A DNA stretch of 64,000 bases, from NCBI GenBank assembly GCA_963691655.1, contig OY829329.1, positions 52,491,279 through 52,555,278 on the forward strand, written 5' to 3'. Shown one piece after another: positions 38,001 to 47,795 of this stretch. The notes under the pieces are model-generated. The model had not been told where the DNA came from, did no database searches, and saw only the letters and a program-made list of their open reading frames with translations. The position numbers and the translations under genes were made by a program. Position 1 is the first letter of the stretch, and each line of letters begins with the position of its first letter. This DNA is from Toxonevra muliebris (taxonomy: Eukaryota; Arthropoda; Insecta; Diptera; Pallopteridae).

Positions 38001-41000
38001 GCAGCTAAACAATTATACAATTAGTGAGGTAAAGTGAAAAGAAATTAATTGAAATTAGATAACATATGTTCAGTAATACTTACTTTTCATGTCTCACATC
38101 TGTTAGCGAACGATTCAATGAGATCATATCACTAGCCAATAAATTAAATTGATTCTCTTTGAATTTCTCCTTCATTAAATCTTTCATTTCTGTTGGTATT
38201 TTTACGGGTTTACCCATTTCACCGGGTTTACCTTTGGCCTCTTTCACTGTAGGCGCTGAATACCATTTTTTCAATGTCAAACTACGATATGTCATTGAAA
38301 TGCCACCGGGTGCAAAGCCCGCACCCGGCACACCGACACCGACAATACCACCGCTATCATCTAAATTTTTCTCTGTATTTATTTCATTGTCATCGACTAT
38401 ACTCTCATCGATGAGTTTCTGTTGTTCGGATACCTGTAAAGAAAAATATAAATATATATAAAATTAAATGAATTGATATTTTTGAAGTACATATCTTTTT
38501 GTTTTAATGAAAACTTATACATTATACAACAACAAAACGTTTTTCTTTTTTTGATTTTTGTTTTTTTAATCTGGGTATATTAATTATCGCAATTTTTATT
38601 TTTTATTGCAAACTTTTGTTTCTTCTTCAATACTTATGCTACTATATACGTTCAGCGAAGTATGAAGGGCGCCTGCAACGTAGCTATAGCAATGTACATC
38701 ATACTGACTGACGACTTTCTAGTAAAACAATGTCGCACGCAACAACTGTTGCTGCTGCTACTTTTGCTGCTACGCGAGGTTTCTATGGTGTGGTCAGTCA
38801 GTGGCGGATCAGCGAATTCAACTTTGGAAAGGGAGCTGATTCAATATAGCGAAAAAAAATACAGCAATAAAAAAAATAAAAATGCAGACTAGGGACAAAA
38901 CCGAAAACCAGACACAAAAATTTAATCAAAACCTAAATAAAAATTCAGGATTATATCGTGATCAAAACTTAGATCAGAATTCAAACTAAAAAGCAAAATT
39001 CAAACTAGAAACCACACCAAAAATCAGATTTAAACTCAGAACTTTTACGGAATAGACGTTTCGGCACCAGATAAAAAATCGGACCCAAAACTCAGACCAA
39101 AATTCAGATTAAAAGTCAGACCAAAACTCCAATCAAATTCGGTCTAAAAATCAGACAAAAATTCTGATAAAAACTTACAGCGAAATTCAGACCAAAGCTG
39201 AAGCCAAAACTCGGACCAAATTCGACAATAGATAAGACTCTGTATATGTCAGACTAAATCTCCGACAAAAACCAGGCACAAAATTCAGACCAAAAATAAA
39301 ACGAATAATTAGTTGAAAAACAGATTAAAAAATCAGACTAAAAAACTATCAGAATTTAGGAGAAAGATGAGATCAAATTTTAACCAAAAATAAGAACACA
39401 ACCTAGACTAAAATTCAGACTAAAAAGCAAGCCAAAAATTATACTAAAATTAGGGTCAAACTCGCACTCAAAATCAGAACAAAACTCATACCGTAATTCG
39501 GACCAAGAACCAATTCTAAAATTAGTCAAAAAAGTAGACTATAAAATAAGAAAATAAAAAACCAATATCAAGTTCTTCAAATTTCAAAACAGACCCCATA
39601 GCCCCCGCCGCTGATCACATACCACTTGCTGTGTGCACCAAGCTACCGTATAGCTATAAAGCAATAGCAGACATGCGAGTAAATCGAACGGACTGACGGA
39701 GAAATATATGGCCATATAGCCGCAACTATACTATAGCAGGAGAAGCAGCAGATTGCTGAGTCGACAACAATATTGTTACAACAGTAAAAGCAACAACAAT
39801 AACAAAAGCAAGAACAACATCGAACAACTAAAAGAACTCAAGTTCAACATGGTAATTCTGATTTAAAAGAAGATTTATTGCGTAATTAATTATGGTAGCT
39901 ATACATATATATGTATGTATGCAACAACTACACGAGTATGTAGATCTTCATAGTGTTTGCCTGGTATGTACAATGTGTTAATTAAAATGTTACACACCAA
40001 AGTTACGCTATCGTTTTTTCACTATACCAACCACTACCACCAAAGCCAATACCATCATCATTACCACCTCTAACAATATCAACAATTTTGTTGCGCTCTT
40101 GGGTTGCGAACTTTTTATTTTGTTTGATTTTACAGTAATTTTGTTTCGCTTTTTTTTTTTTTTTTGCTTTTAAGCTTTACATTGTCTTGATAATTTTCAT
40201 TTAACTTTTAAAATAATATATGAAGCTATGAGGAAAAACCTACTAGTTATTCCTATCAATCAATGATAAGCTATTGATAATCTTCTTTTTTTAAATTACA
40301 CTTAAAGGCAAAAACCACGAATGAGAAACTTTGGAAAGTACACAAATTAAGTCTAGAAAAGAAAACTTATTCAATATTATTATTACTTCCATGACATACT
40401 GAACTAAAATACAAATTAAATAAATTAACTAATATACGCAATTCACTTGTTGCTTTTAAGAAGAGCATAGAGCGGAAACAAGGTGTCTCCATTGCAGTCT
40501 GCCTTGGGCCATTCTTCTGATGTCGCGCCATGAACCAAATTGTTGATGTTTCGCATGCACCGATCTTATTCACGTCATCCGCGGACGATCGGGTCTACGA
40601 GATCCCTTTTTTTTAAAGGCCATTTTTGCATATTCGGTGTTTTCTCTGCGAAGCGTGTGTCCAATCCACCGCCATTTCTTTTTCTTGATTTCTGCTTCGA
40701 CTGGTTCGCTAGCAGTCATAGCTAGGAGGTCAGTGTTTGATACATGTCGAGGCCAGAAAATCATGCATAATGCCCCGTAAGCATTTGTTGAAGAAAACTT
40801 GCGTTTTGTATCTAATCCTTCCAGTGACTTTCCAAGTCTCTGAACCATATATGAGGATGGTTTTTATGCTGGCATATAAAATCTTGAGCCTCGAGCGGGT
40901 TGACAGTGCGCTTGAAGACCAAACTTTGTTTAATGTGTGAAAGGCATGGCGGGCCTTGCATATGAGTGAGATAACGTCGTCATCCGCACCTCCATCTCTG

Positions 41001-44000
41001 GTTACCATGCTACCTAGATAGCAGAATTTATCGACATCCTCAATCGTTTTGATGACACCATCTATTTCGACAGTAAGTGATGCAAGGTTAGTTGTCTCCA
41101 GGCGCAATATTTTATTTTTTGAGAAATTGATTTTCAATATTAATATATTATTAACATAAATAGTAGCAGAATTAACTAATTTTCATTGATAGGTGCTCAA
41201 ATCAACCAACATTTTCAGCTCTTAGAGTTTTTCTTTTAGTGTATAGAGCAAAAATATTGATAAGAAATTTAAAACAATCAATGCTGTAAAACAACAATAA
41301 TAACATTTCCTAATTAACTTTGGTTATTTATTTTTTGAATAATTTAAAGTTTTCCACGATTTGGTTAGATTTGAAATTTAATTAACACAAATAGTTAGTT
41401 GATCAATTTGATACCACAAACTTTTTTTGGCATTGTTTATGTTAGTAAAGAGCTGGATGTTCAAATACGTTTTGTATGTTCAAGGAAGAGTATTATTTCA
41501 AAAGAATTAAAAATGAATACTTTTTGAAAATCTTTGAAGAATGACAAATTTTTCGGATCCGCTTTGCGTTACTTAGAAGAATAGTAATTCCTCAGATTTC
41601 ATATTTAAATAAAGTTTATTCGCTGGTATAAGAGTTTAGTTCTTAGTTCATTTAAACTTATCTACTTAATTATATTAATTATGTTTATTAAAAATTCTGT
41701 CCAGCAAAGATATATCAGAATTTTCCAGTTTACAGGCAGCAATTACTTGCTTAGTGGATATAACAATGCCAGACCTCCTATTGTCGTCCACGCACACAGG
41801 ACCATAGATCTTGCGAAGTATCTTTCTCTCGAACGCTTCCAACAGCCTCTCATCGTTGGTGGTTAATGTCCAGGTCTCAGCGCCATACATTAGGGTGGGA
41901 AGGATGAGTGACTTGAAGAGCGTTATTTTCGTACGTCGAGAGAGGGCCCTACTTCTCAATTGTCTACTGAGCCCGTAGTAACACCTGTTGGCAAGAGTTA
42001 TTCTTCGCTTGATCTCAAGGCTGACATTATTATAGGTGTTGATGCTGGATCCAAGATAAACGAAATCCTTGAAGACTTCGAATTTGTAATTGTCAACAGT
42101 GACATTTTGTCCAAGACGGCGTGAGTCTTTGTTTGTTGACACAAGGTATTTCGTTTTGTCCTCGTTCACCACTAGAACCACTCGACGAGACTCCCTCTCC
42201 AAGTTGGAGAAAGCTGCACTGACTGCTCGCGCGTTGTTGCCAATGATGTCAATATCATCAGCATACGTTAGCAGCATGACACTCTTGTAAAAGATAGTGC
42301 CAGAGATGTCGATGTTCGCAGTTCGAATTATTTTTTCCAGCATTAGGCTAAAGAAGTCGCAAGATAGAAAATCACCTTGTCTGAAACCTCTTTTGGTATC
42401 AAATTGCGCGGAGAGGTTAGTCCCAATTTTCACTGCGCTAGTGGTGTCTGTCAGTGTCATTTTGCAAATACGAATGAGCTTTGCAGGGATACCAAAACCA
42501 GACATTGCGGCGTATAGGTGATCTCTAATCGTGCTGTCGAAAACGGCTTTATAATCGACGAATAGATCGGGTCTTTTCCAGGATTTGGCGTAGTGTGAAT
42601 ATCTGGTCGATTGTGGATTTACCAGGCCTGAAGCCACACAGATAAGGTCCAATCAGTTTGTTGACGATGGCCTTCAGTCTTTCACATAGTACGCTCGATA
42701 GAACCTTGTATGCGATGTTAAGAAGGCTTATCCCACGGTAGTTGGCGCGAATCGTGGAATCACCTTTCTTGTAGATTGGGCAGAGTACGCTGAGGTTCCA
42801 ATTACTGGGCATGCTTTCATCTGACCATATTCTGCATAAAAGCTCGTGCATGCGTTTGGTGAGCTCTTCGTCTGCAGTCTTAAACAACTCAGCAGGCAGG
42901 CCATCTGCACCCGCAGCCTTATTGTTTTTCAGCCGAGTGATGGCTGTTAAGACCTCGTCATAGTCGGGCGGCGGTACTTCAACGCCGTCAGTGATTGGGT
43001 TTTGACAACTACTACAAAATATATGAAATCGTATGTAGTGTGGCCCATACACAACGTATACGTTGAAGTAACGTAAAAAGGTGGCAACTCTCAACTTTGC
43101 CGTACTTTGAGAGAGAGTTGAGTGTTGCAGCTATCAGCTGATTAATTTTGTGTATGATTGTGTATCCGTTGGCAACGTATGCTTTGTGTCACCTATCTCC
43201 TTCGCTTACTTCGTGTCAGTTGTATACTTCGCTCTCACGTACACAACGGACTCTATGTGCCAAAGCCTTAACACAATTCAGAGAGAAAGAGAGGAAATGT
43301 GCTTTTAGGCTGGAAAAATAGTGAAGTGAATAACTCTGTGTTATTTACACATACTGAAGAGAAAAACAGCGAAAACAAATTTTCTTGAAATTGGTCGTTG
43401 CCCGTTATTACACTTAAGGCAGATTCGCCAACTTGTTCTGGTTTTTTTTTTTTTTTTGTATATAAAAATGTTTGCTTTCTTTCAAATTAAGAATTAAGCT
43501 ACCGCGCATTCTTTATTATTTACCGCACAGTTTTAAGATGAAGCTGCCATATTCGTATTTGTTGTATTCATCGTTGAGAAATTGGAAAAGCAAAAAAAAA
43601 AGTCATCTGAACATGGCATACTCTCTTTGCGAGAACGAGTAGAAAAAAAAGGAGAGAAACTCGGTCGGTGAGTCCACATTTAAGAGTTTGAAAAATGTAT
43701 TGCTGTCCTCAGCTTTGCTGCGGAGAACCTCTAGTTCGCAAAAGAGAGTTAGTTGATACTTTACTGCTCTTGAACTGATCGAATAGCACATGCAATGTTA
43801 ACCCTTTGACGCCAGAATTTTAATGGGGCTGGATGGAAACCATTTGTGTTTATATTACGGTTACTTAGGTCTGCCACAATCATTACACCAAATTTTTTGC
43901 TTCTACATTGATTGTGTACGAAGCTGTGTACAACCACTGGATAACTCTTTTTCTCCAATTTTTTGATTTTCATATTCTCTTATCTTTTATAAGCATATCT

Positions 44001-44899
44001 GATAAAGAAAATTTCCGCTTAGTGATAATTAAACATATTTTTTAAAAAAAAAGTGCAAAAGATTTTAATACAAAATTTTGAAGTTAGGTTTTTTGCTGCA
44101 CTTCAAAAACAAAACATTAAAAAAAAATTACATAAGCAAAAAATTTAAAATGTTCGGCAATCAGCAAACGTGTAGAATACATAACAGAACTGAATGCATA
44201 TAGGTATTATTATTAGTGAAATTTGTTAAACACCTATTTTATGCCACATTAAACTGAATGTTGCATATATGCAGCATTGGGTATGAAAAAGTTAAAAACG
44301 CAATGGTACATAATTTTGGGTCCAAAGTCATTTTACTTAGTGCAAAGCACTCTCAAGGCCTTTTTGAGTATTTGTTTTTCTATTTCATTACCATATAAGT
44401 CCAAAGTCTATGTAGGTAAATCCAAAAACTAAACTAAAATATCCTTAATATTATCACAAGGAAGCCTTCTAGTTCTTTTTGTTATATCAGCATACATACT
44501 TCCCATTTACCCTACCTAATTATAAGTACATAGTTAAGTATGTAAATTCATATTATAAGTAATAAAAATATTATATTACAATGCTAATCTTAATTAAGAA
44601 AATCTCATTATAATGACACACTTTATTGAGGTTTTGTTGTTGTTTTCCTTTCCTACTTACTAAGATAAACAATATAAAATGATAGATAGATAGTTAGTTA
44701 AATAGTTATGCATACTAACCTCAACATCATATTCACCATTACGTTTACACCGCCAACCATCTTTACCGATGCAATCGGAGTAATGAGCGATTAGCACAAA
44801 ATCAAATATCACCCAAACGAGCGATGTGAGCAAAATGATGCGGCATGTATTGGAACGCATGCGACCACGCAATTTACGTGTTAAACTTAAAGTTGACAT
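22946..44899 (-). CDS. pgant5: Polypeptide N-acetylgalactosaminyltransferase 5-like, ten coding positions
   Basis: Type II Golgi enzyme that transfers GalNAc from UDP-GalNAc to Ser/Thr, starting mucin-type O-glycans. Exons in order: 44899-44720, 38433-38084, 38004-37838, 34710-34589, 34499-34303, 34198-34021, one of 7a/7b/7c, 23824-23685, 23394-23161 and 23092-22946. With 7a the product is 631 residues; all phases join. Residues about 20-38 form the membrane anchor and about 45-165 the stem. D281-H283 (DAH) is the UDP/Mn site. DIWGGENLE at 386-394 is the Gal/GalNAc-T motif and H416 (VGHVFR) the third metal ligand. The ricin-type lectin domain spans about 506-631, with CLD at 514-516 and QEW and QQW repeats. 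The N-terminal, catalytic and lectin parts closely resemble Drosophila pgant5 as I remember it. Intron 1 is 6.3 kb and filled with LINE pieces. Confidence 0.93.
23161..23394 (-). CDS. pgant5: pgant5 exon 9 (lectin domain)
   Basis: 234 nt, phase 0 at both ends, residues 506-583. Carries the first lectin repeat (CLD at 514-516, QVF in place of QxW) and the second (LCMD, then QEW). The acceptor is ACAAACAG and the donor GTATTAGC. Confidence 0.93.
23685..23824 (-). CDS. pgant5: pgant5 exon 8 (linker into lectin domain)
   Basis: 140 nt; the first two bases complete residue 459 (Gly). Encodes the conserved end of the catalytic domain, with [17 protein letters not shown], and the linker to the lectin domain. 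Its acceptor follows a run of 14 or more pyrimidines (genomic poly-T at 23829-23844 read in reverse gives A, so the branch side is unusual) and reads AACACAG. The donor is GTAAGTG. Confidence 0.93.
25570..25750 (-). CDS. pgant5: pgant5 alternative exon 7c (most divergent catalytic-loop version)
   Basis: 181 nt; enters phase 0 and leaves with one base, like 7a. Fully open. Starts [20 protein letters not shown] and keeps the metal His. The loop reads [20 protein letters not shown] and is followed by [15 protein letters not shown]. From memory, this loop ([12 protein letters not shown]-x-RL-x-EVW) resembles vertebrate GALNT1 more than the 7a/7b versions do, so 7c may be the older form. Acceptor AAGTTTAG, donor GTTAAGCG (weaker than consensus). 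It lies closest to exon 8. Confidence 0.88.
28265..28447. mobile_element. Short mariner-type inverted-repeat remnant
   Basis: CTATGATCAAAAAGTAAG at the left is matched by the reverse complement of TAGTTTTTGATCATAG at the right. The phrase TGATCAAAAAGTAAGG is the kind of terminus seen in mariner-like elements of flies. There is no coding capacity. It interrupts the left copy of the intron duplication, so it arrived after the duplication or was lost from the other copy. Confidence 0.5.
29010..29193 (-). CDS. pgant5: pgant5 alternative exon 7b (extra codon, altered conserved residues)
   Basis: 184 nt, the same entry and exit phases as 7a but one codon longer. Fully open. Starts [20 protein letters not shown] and keeps the metal His and the [10 protein letters not shown] loop. 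It then differs from 7a: VRKILD for VAKIVL, RVALVW for RVAEVW (a conserved Glu lost), DEWID for DEWRD, and a longer end FAIISTG. Acceptor ATATTAG, donor GTTCGC, identical to the donor of 7a. Its nucleotide sequence is much closer to 7a than to 7c, indicating a recent duplication. Confidence 0.85.
29295..30439. mobile_element. Tc1-like element with inverted-duplicated transposase 3' ends
   Basis: Both termini read CAGTGCCG (the right one in reverse complement) and TA flanks each side (29293-29294, 30440-30441), as for Tc1/mariner insertions. The left half on the minus strand gives [10 protein letters not shown] and [20 protein letters not shown]; the right half on the plus strand (about 30003-30170) gives a diverged copy of the same C-terminal transposase piece. 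The element is thus a head-to-head fold-back made of two 3' halves. It lies between exons 7b and 7a. Confidence 0.75.
30947..31787. mobile_element. 841-bp near-perfect hairpin element
   Basis: Arms at about 30947-31285 and 31450-31787 are inverted copies of over 300 bases each with few differences. They start AGCACGTCTCAG and include blocks such as TTGACCCCTTTTTTGATG. The spacer is about 165 bases. No transposase and no clear target duplication are seen. It sits in the intron between exons 7b and 7a and would form a very long stem in the pgant5 pre-mRNA. Confidence 0.8.
31900..33910 (-). repeat. Right copy of the tandem intronic duplication carrying exon 7a
   Basis: Same-orientation partner of 26600-30830. 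It is the more compact copy, with neither the mariner-type nor the Tc1-like insertion. It contains exon 7a at 33522-33702, and the similarity continues on both sides of that exon. Confidence 0.75.
33522..33702 (-). CDS. pgant5: pgant5 alternative exon 7a (Drosophila-like version)
   Basis: 181 nt, residues 399-458 plus one base. Starts [21 protein letters not shown]416 is the third metal ligand. The flexible loop is [20 protein letters not shown], then [16 protein letters not shown]. As I remember it, this is the version in the reference Drosophila protein. Acceptor TTTATTAG, donor GTTCGC. It is closest to exon 6. Confidence 0.92.
34021..34198 (-). CDS. pgant5: pgant5 exon 6 (Gal/GalNAc-T motif)
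   Basis: 178 nt; the first base completes W339. Encodes residues 340-398 with [16 protein letters not shown] and the DIWGGENLE motif at 386-394, which contacts the sugar nucleotide. Acceptor ATATTCAG, donor GTAAGAAA; exit phase 0, into exon 7. Confidence 0.94.
34303..34499 (-). CDS. pgant5: pgant5 exon 5 (DxH metal site)
   Basis: 197 nt, residues 274-338 plus two bases. Contains [21 protein letters not shown]281 and H283 form the DxH pair that binds Mn and UDP. Also contains the conserved VVCPIIDVI. Acceptor CAACTTAG, donor GTAAAAAA. Confidence 0.94.
34589..34710 (-). CDS. pgant5: pgant5 exon 4
   Basis: 122 nt; the first two bases complete D233. Encodes residues 234-273, with [16 protein letters not shown], part of the nucleotide-binding half of the GT-A fold. 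Acceptor TTTTTACAG, donor GTAAGGAA; exit phase 0. Confidence 0.93.
34960..36350. repeat. Polypurine (GA-rich) tract split by a SINE
   Basis: From about 34960 to 35390 and again from 35764 to 36350 the plus strand is almost all A and G, with irregular GGAAGAG/GAGAAAG units and no fixed period. Long open frames on either strand here (for example 35760-36404 minus, rich in Ser, Leu, Pro and Phe) are by-products of this composition, not genes. In pgant5 pre-mRNA, transcribed from the other strand, it is a pyrimidine tract of about 1 kb inside intron 3. Confidence 0.85.
35395..35763 (+). mobile_element. tRNA-Glu-derived SINE, longer form
   Basis: Starts GCGACCTCGATAGTCTA with the A-box region TAGTCTACTGGGTAGTGC and a damaged B-box region; the anticodon arm is GACTTTCACCC. 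The body aligns with the SINE at 13283 (CTTCTTATATTCACTAT, then TTAAATTGTAGGTCC) and ends AACCTAATCAACCTAAT. It has about 90 extra bases before the tail (near 35632-35730). It sits inside the polypurine tract, which identifies it as an insertion. Confidence 0.75.
36351..37837. other. Intron 3 of pgant5, no further feature
   Basis: AT-rich intron sequence between the polypurine tract and exon 3. It has a CA run near 37813-37832 next to the exon 3 donor. No gene or transposon boundary is supported. Confidence 0.6.
37838..38004 (-). CDS. pgant5: pgant5 exon 3
   Basis: 167 nt; the first base completes residue 177 (Asn), joining as [13 protein letters not shown]. Encodes the start of the catalytic domain, with [20 protein letters not shown] and [10 protein letters not shown] (first nucleotide-binding strand). 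Acceptor TTGTTTAG, donor GTGAGTG; leaves with one base. Confidence 0.94.
38084..38433 (-). CDS. pgant5: pgant5 exon 2 (stem region)
   Basis: 350 nt, residues 61-176 plus two bases. Encodes the Gly- and Pro-rich stem ([14 protein letters not shown]) and the conserved [19 protein letters not shown] segment leading to the catalytic domain. The acceptor is TTCTTTACAG before GTATCC and the donor GTAAGTA. The entry phase fits exon 1 exactly. Confidence 0.93.
38890..39600. repeat. Degenerate short tandem repeat in pgant5 intron 1
   Basis: About 700 bases built of drifting copies of 'aaaattcagaccaaaa' and 'aaactcagacca', with no fixed period. It looks like an old, decayed minisatellite. There is no coding content. 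Confidence 0.75.
39601..40439. other. pgant5 intron 1 filler
   Basis: CAACAA-rich sequence at 39755-39850, a poly-T run at 40149-40165 and AT-rich filler. No gene is seen. Confidence 0.55.
40440..41137 (-). pseudogene. LINE fragment B: end of a reverse-transcriptase polyprotein
   Basis: Minus-strand frames give, in order, [20 protein letters not shown], a segment with [20 protein letters not shown], then [36 protein letters not shown] and finally [20 protein letters not shown] with a stop. This is the standard 3' end of endonuclease/RT-type non-LTR retrotransposons. The reading frame shifts at least twice (about 40790 and 40570) and the RT core is absent. It differs from fragment A, so it is a separate insertion or family. 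Confidence 0.85.
41675..43010 (-). pseudogene. LINE fragment A: truncated, frameshifted reverse transcriptase
   Basis: Minus-strand frames 43094-42549 and 42652-41675 together give an RT domain: [51 protein letters not shown], then after a frameshift near 42575 [26 protein letters not shown] and the catalytic box [10 protein letters not shown]. The thumb region continues to [20 protein letters not shown]. The endonuclease domain and the C-terminus are missing. It is 5'-truncated, as LINE copies usually are. It lies in pgant5 intron 1 on the gene's own coding strand. The clade is not assigned. Confidence 0.9.
43011..44719. other. pgant5 intron 1, promoter-proximal part
   Basis: Poly-T at 43442-43457 and AT-rich filler. 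No exon or transposon boundary is supported. The exon 1 donor lies at 44718-44719. Confidence 0.55.
44720..44899 (-). CDS. pgant5: pgant5 exon 1 (signal anchor)
   Basis: 180 nt, residues 1-60. A basic tail with [13 protein letters not shown] is followed by a hydrophobic anchor ([20 protein letters not shown]), then [11 protein letters not shown] in the lumen. The start MSTLSL is chosen because it gives a tail of the family's usual length. An in-frame ATG 19 codons upstream (44956) would add a stretch of Tyr, His and Thr translated from a microsatellite and is unlikely to be used. Donor GTTAGT. Confidence 0.93.
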
Positions 44900-46155
44900 A
44901 GTTGTAGATGTATGTATGTATATGTGTGTGTATGTGTATTTGAGAGAGTGAATCACTGCAGCTTTAAAAGTACTTCAATAAATATGTGACAGTATGTGTG
45001 TAGGTGCAATAAATTGGCGCGAAATTGTGTGGTAAAAACTTTTGTGTGAATGTGTTTGTATATGTGAATCCAAACAAGAAATAATCAAAAAAACGAAAAA
45101 AAAATCAAAATATGTTTTGAAACAAAAATTTATAAAAATCACGAAGTGCAAAAGTTTGTTTGGCTTGGTGTGTTTGAAAACGTTCTCATCATTCTTTTGT
45201 GGTTGTTGTAGTTGTTATTTGTTTGTTATTATTTGACAACTTGTAGCTTGTATCTTTCAAATACGTAAACGCTGTGAATCTATGGTGTATGTATCAGTAA
45301 CTGTGTGTGTTTAGTGAACCGTATTATTATCTGTTTCAGCTTTTTCTTTTTCTGTTGCTTATTTTTCAACAGTTTTTGTTTTTGTTTTTCTTATATCTCT
45401 AAGATATATCTCTCTGGTTGCACGGATATGTTGATGTTGATGACTTCCTTTGAGTGTAAATTTTAGTTTTTCCTTATGTTTTTCTCCCCAAATAGTCGTT
45501 AAAATTACAAAAATTTGCTTGTGGTTGTATGGAAAAAAGAAAAAAAATAAGTGTTCTTTTTGAATTAATCGTGGGAATCAGCGTTTATATTTGTTGCGGC
45601 GTTTGATATTTCGATGCGTTATCGATGATGGTGCTCTGTCAATAATAAATCGTTGCCTGATTCCTCACTAAATCAGTACTTCATTGTTTGTTTACTTGTT
45701 TCTGCTGGTTGAATTTTTGATGGTTTTTATTTTAGTTTGCTGTTTTTATATTTTCTGCTTTCAATTTCGTGGTGGTTTTTTTTTTATTTAAAAGAAATAA
45801 TAATATTATAAAATATTGGTCGTTTGGTCAGTGGGTAAAAGTTGTTTATGGATTGTTGTTGTTATTTCTTCTTCTTCTTTTTTTCTTCCAAAGTCATCAA
45901 TGTAAAAAGTTGAGAGTGTTTGCTGATTGTTGTTGTTGTTGATTGTTGGTTATTGTTTTTCTTTCGCGCACACTTTATTCATTCACAAACACTAAACAGC
46001 AGCAACAGAAGCTAAAGCTACAGCAGCATATGTAAATGGATGTTGTTGTTGATGTTTTTCTTGTTGATGATGATAATGATATTTTCTTGTTGGCATAGCG
46101 TTGTTTATTGGAGGGAAGCAAATTGTTTCGCAAAGGCCTTGAAAGTTATTCAACT
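44900..46155 (-). other. Probable 5' leader of pgant5
   Basis: Upstream of the start on the minus strand the sequence is rich in CAA/CAACAA and CA runs, as in fly leaders. A good acceptor (pyrimidine run ending TTTTTTTGCAG) occurs on the minus strand at about 46155, so a 5' non-coding exon could run from there to 44900. This is inference; no transcription start is visible. Confidence 0.3.
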
Positions 46156-46704
46156 GCAAAAAAATAATAAGAAAAAATAAAAGAATTAAAAAAACGAAAG
46201 TAGTTATTAAATAAAAAATTTATATTAAGCTTTTTGGCAGTAAATAGTTGGGTCAATTGTTTAATTCAGACAAAAATAGCTCATTAACATGACGCCGTCA
46301 TTTATTCATTCAATCTGTTATTAACTGAAGCACTCAATCATACATTCATTGTTGTTGTCAGTTTGCTTTGCTTGAAACACTTGTTGTTTAGTTTGGTTCA
46401 ATGTAGGTAATAAAAATAATTGTTGCATGACATTTTAAACAAATATTTAGTTTGAATTTTTGACACTAAATTTTTTCGTTATAAATACGTATGTAAATAT
46501 TACATCATTTGGAAAAAAATAGTGGAAAAAATTAGAGTTAAGTTGCAGTAACTACACGATCTCTCACATACAAACACATACAGAAAGAGGGAGTAAAGAA
46601 GTAGAGTAAATTTTAGGTTAAGTTGACATAAAGAGAGAGTAATTGGGGATATTGGCAGTTCGAACAATGAATTTTTAACTCATAATTTATAATGATTTAT
46701 AATA

Positions 46705-47795
46705 TATATATGGGGCATTCTCTGTTAATGGGAGACCCCCCCTGTCCAAAATTGGTTGAGGTATTTTAGGGCATGTTTGGGCTCAAATGAAAGCTTATTA
46801 TCTCTAGTTTCGAATGCAACAAAGCCTTTTTTGATTTTGCATGGTGGCGGACCAATATGGCGGCTGCAAGTCTACCACCTCACCTTAAAATAATAGTTTT
46901 ATCAAGTTTACGTTTACCCAAGTCATCATAAAACGACAGGAAAAGCCTATTTTTGTGTAATTTCAGTCGATGAACATGAATCTAATATTATTTTCCACAT
47001 GAAATGTTATGTGTCGTCCCTAACCTCAAAAAATGAAAAATCTCAAAAAACAGTTTTTCGTGTCTCATGTGTCCCAAGTCATCAGAAAACTTTCCAAAAA
47101 ACTTATTCTTCATTTTTCATTTCTTAACTTGGCTATTTTACAATACTTTTAGCGTTACCCAGAAATAACGACGTGAACTTAGTAAGTCTCTGTTTTCTTT
47201 GCGGTGCTTTATCAGAGTGAAAACAAAACTAATAATGAAGAATAAGTTTTTTGGGAAGTTTCCTGGTGATTTGGGGCATGTGAGACACGAAAAAAAGTTT
47301 TTTGGGATTTTTCATTTTTTGAGGTTAGGGACGGCATGTAACATTTCCTGTGAAAAAAATATTAGATTCATGTTTAGTAGCTGAAACTACACAAAAATAA
47401 GCTTTTCCCGTCGTTTTATGATGACTTTGGTAAGCGTAAGACCCGAAAAACAGAATTTTTGGACCTTTTTTGAGGTTAGGGACAACACGTAACATTTTCC
47501 GCGAAAAATAATATTAGATTCATATTCAGCGAAAAAAAAATATACGAAAAAAAACTTTATCTGACTTTTTATGATGACTTGGGTAAACGTACGCTTGATA
47601 AAACTATTATTTTATGGTGAGGTGGTAGGCTTGCAGGCGCCATATTGGTCCGCCATTATGCAACATCAAAAAAGGCCTTGTTAAATTCGAACCTAGAGAT
47701 AATAAGCTTTCATTTGAGCACAAACATGCTCTAAAATACCTTAACCAATTTTGGGCAGGGGGGTCTCCCATTGACAGTGAATGTCCCATATATAT
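46705..47795. mobile_element. ~1.1-kb hairpin element
   Basis: The left end TATATATGGGGCATTC and the reverse complement of the right end (TATATATGGGACATTC) begin two inverted arms, about 46711-47150 and 47215-47791. They share GGGAGACCCCCC, CCATATTGGTCCGCC (in inverse form) and TTTTATGATGACTT. Inside the right arm a module with TTTTTGAGGTTAGGGAC is present twice in direct order (near 47315 and 47469). There is no transposase. AT-rich flanks hide any target duplication. Confidence 0.75.

Noticed and set aside
44897..44956. N-terminal extension of pgant5 from the upstream ATG
   Set aside because: The added residues come from a TA/CA microsatellite and would spoil the usual short cytosolic tail.
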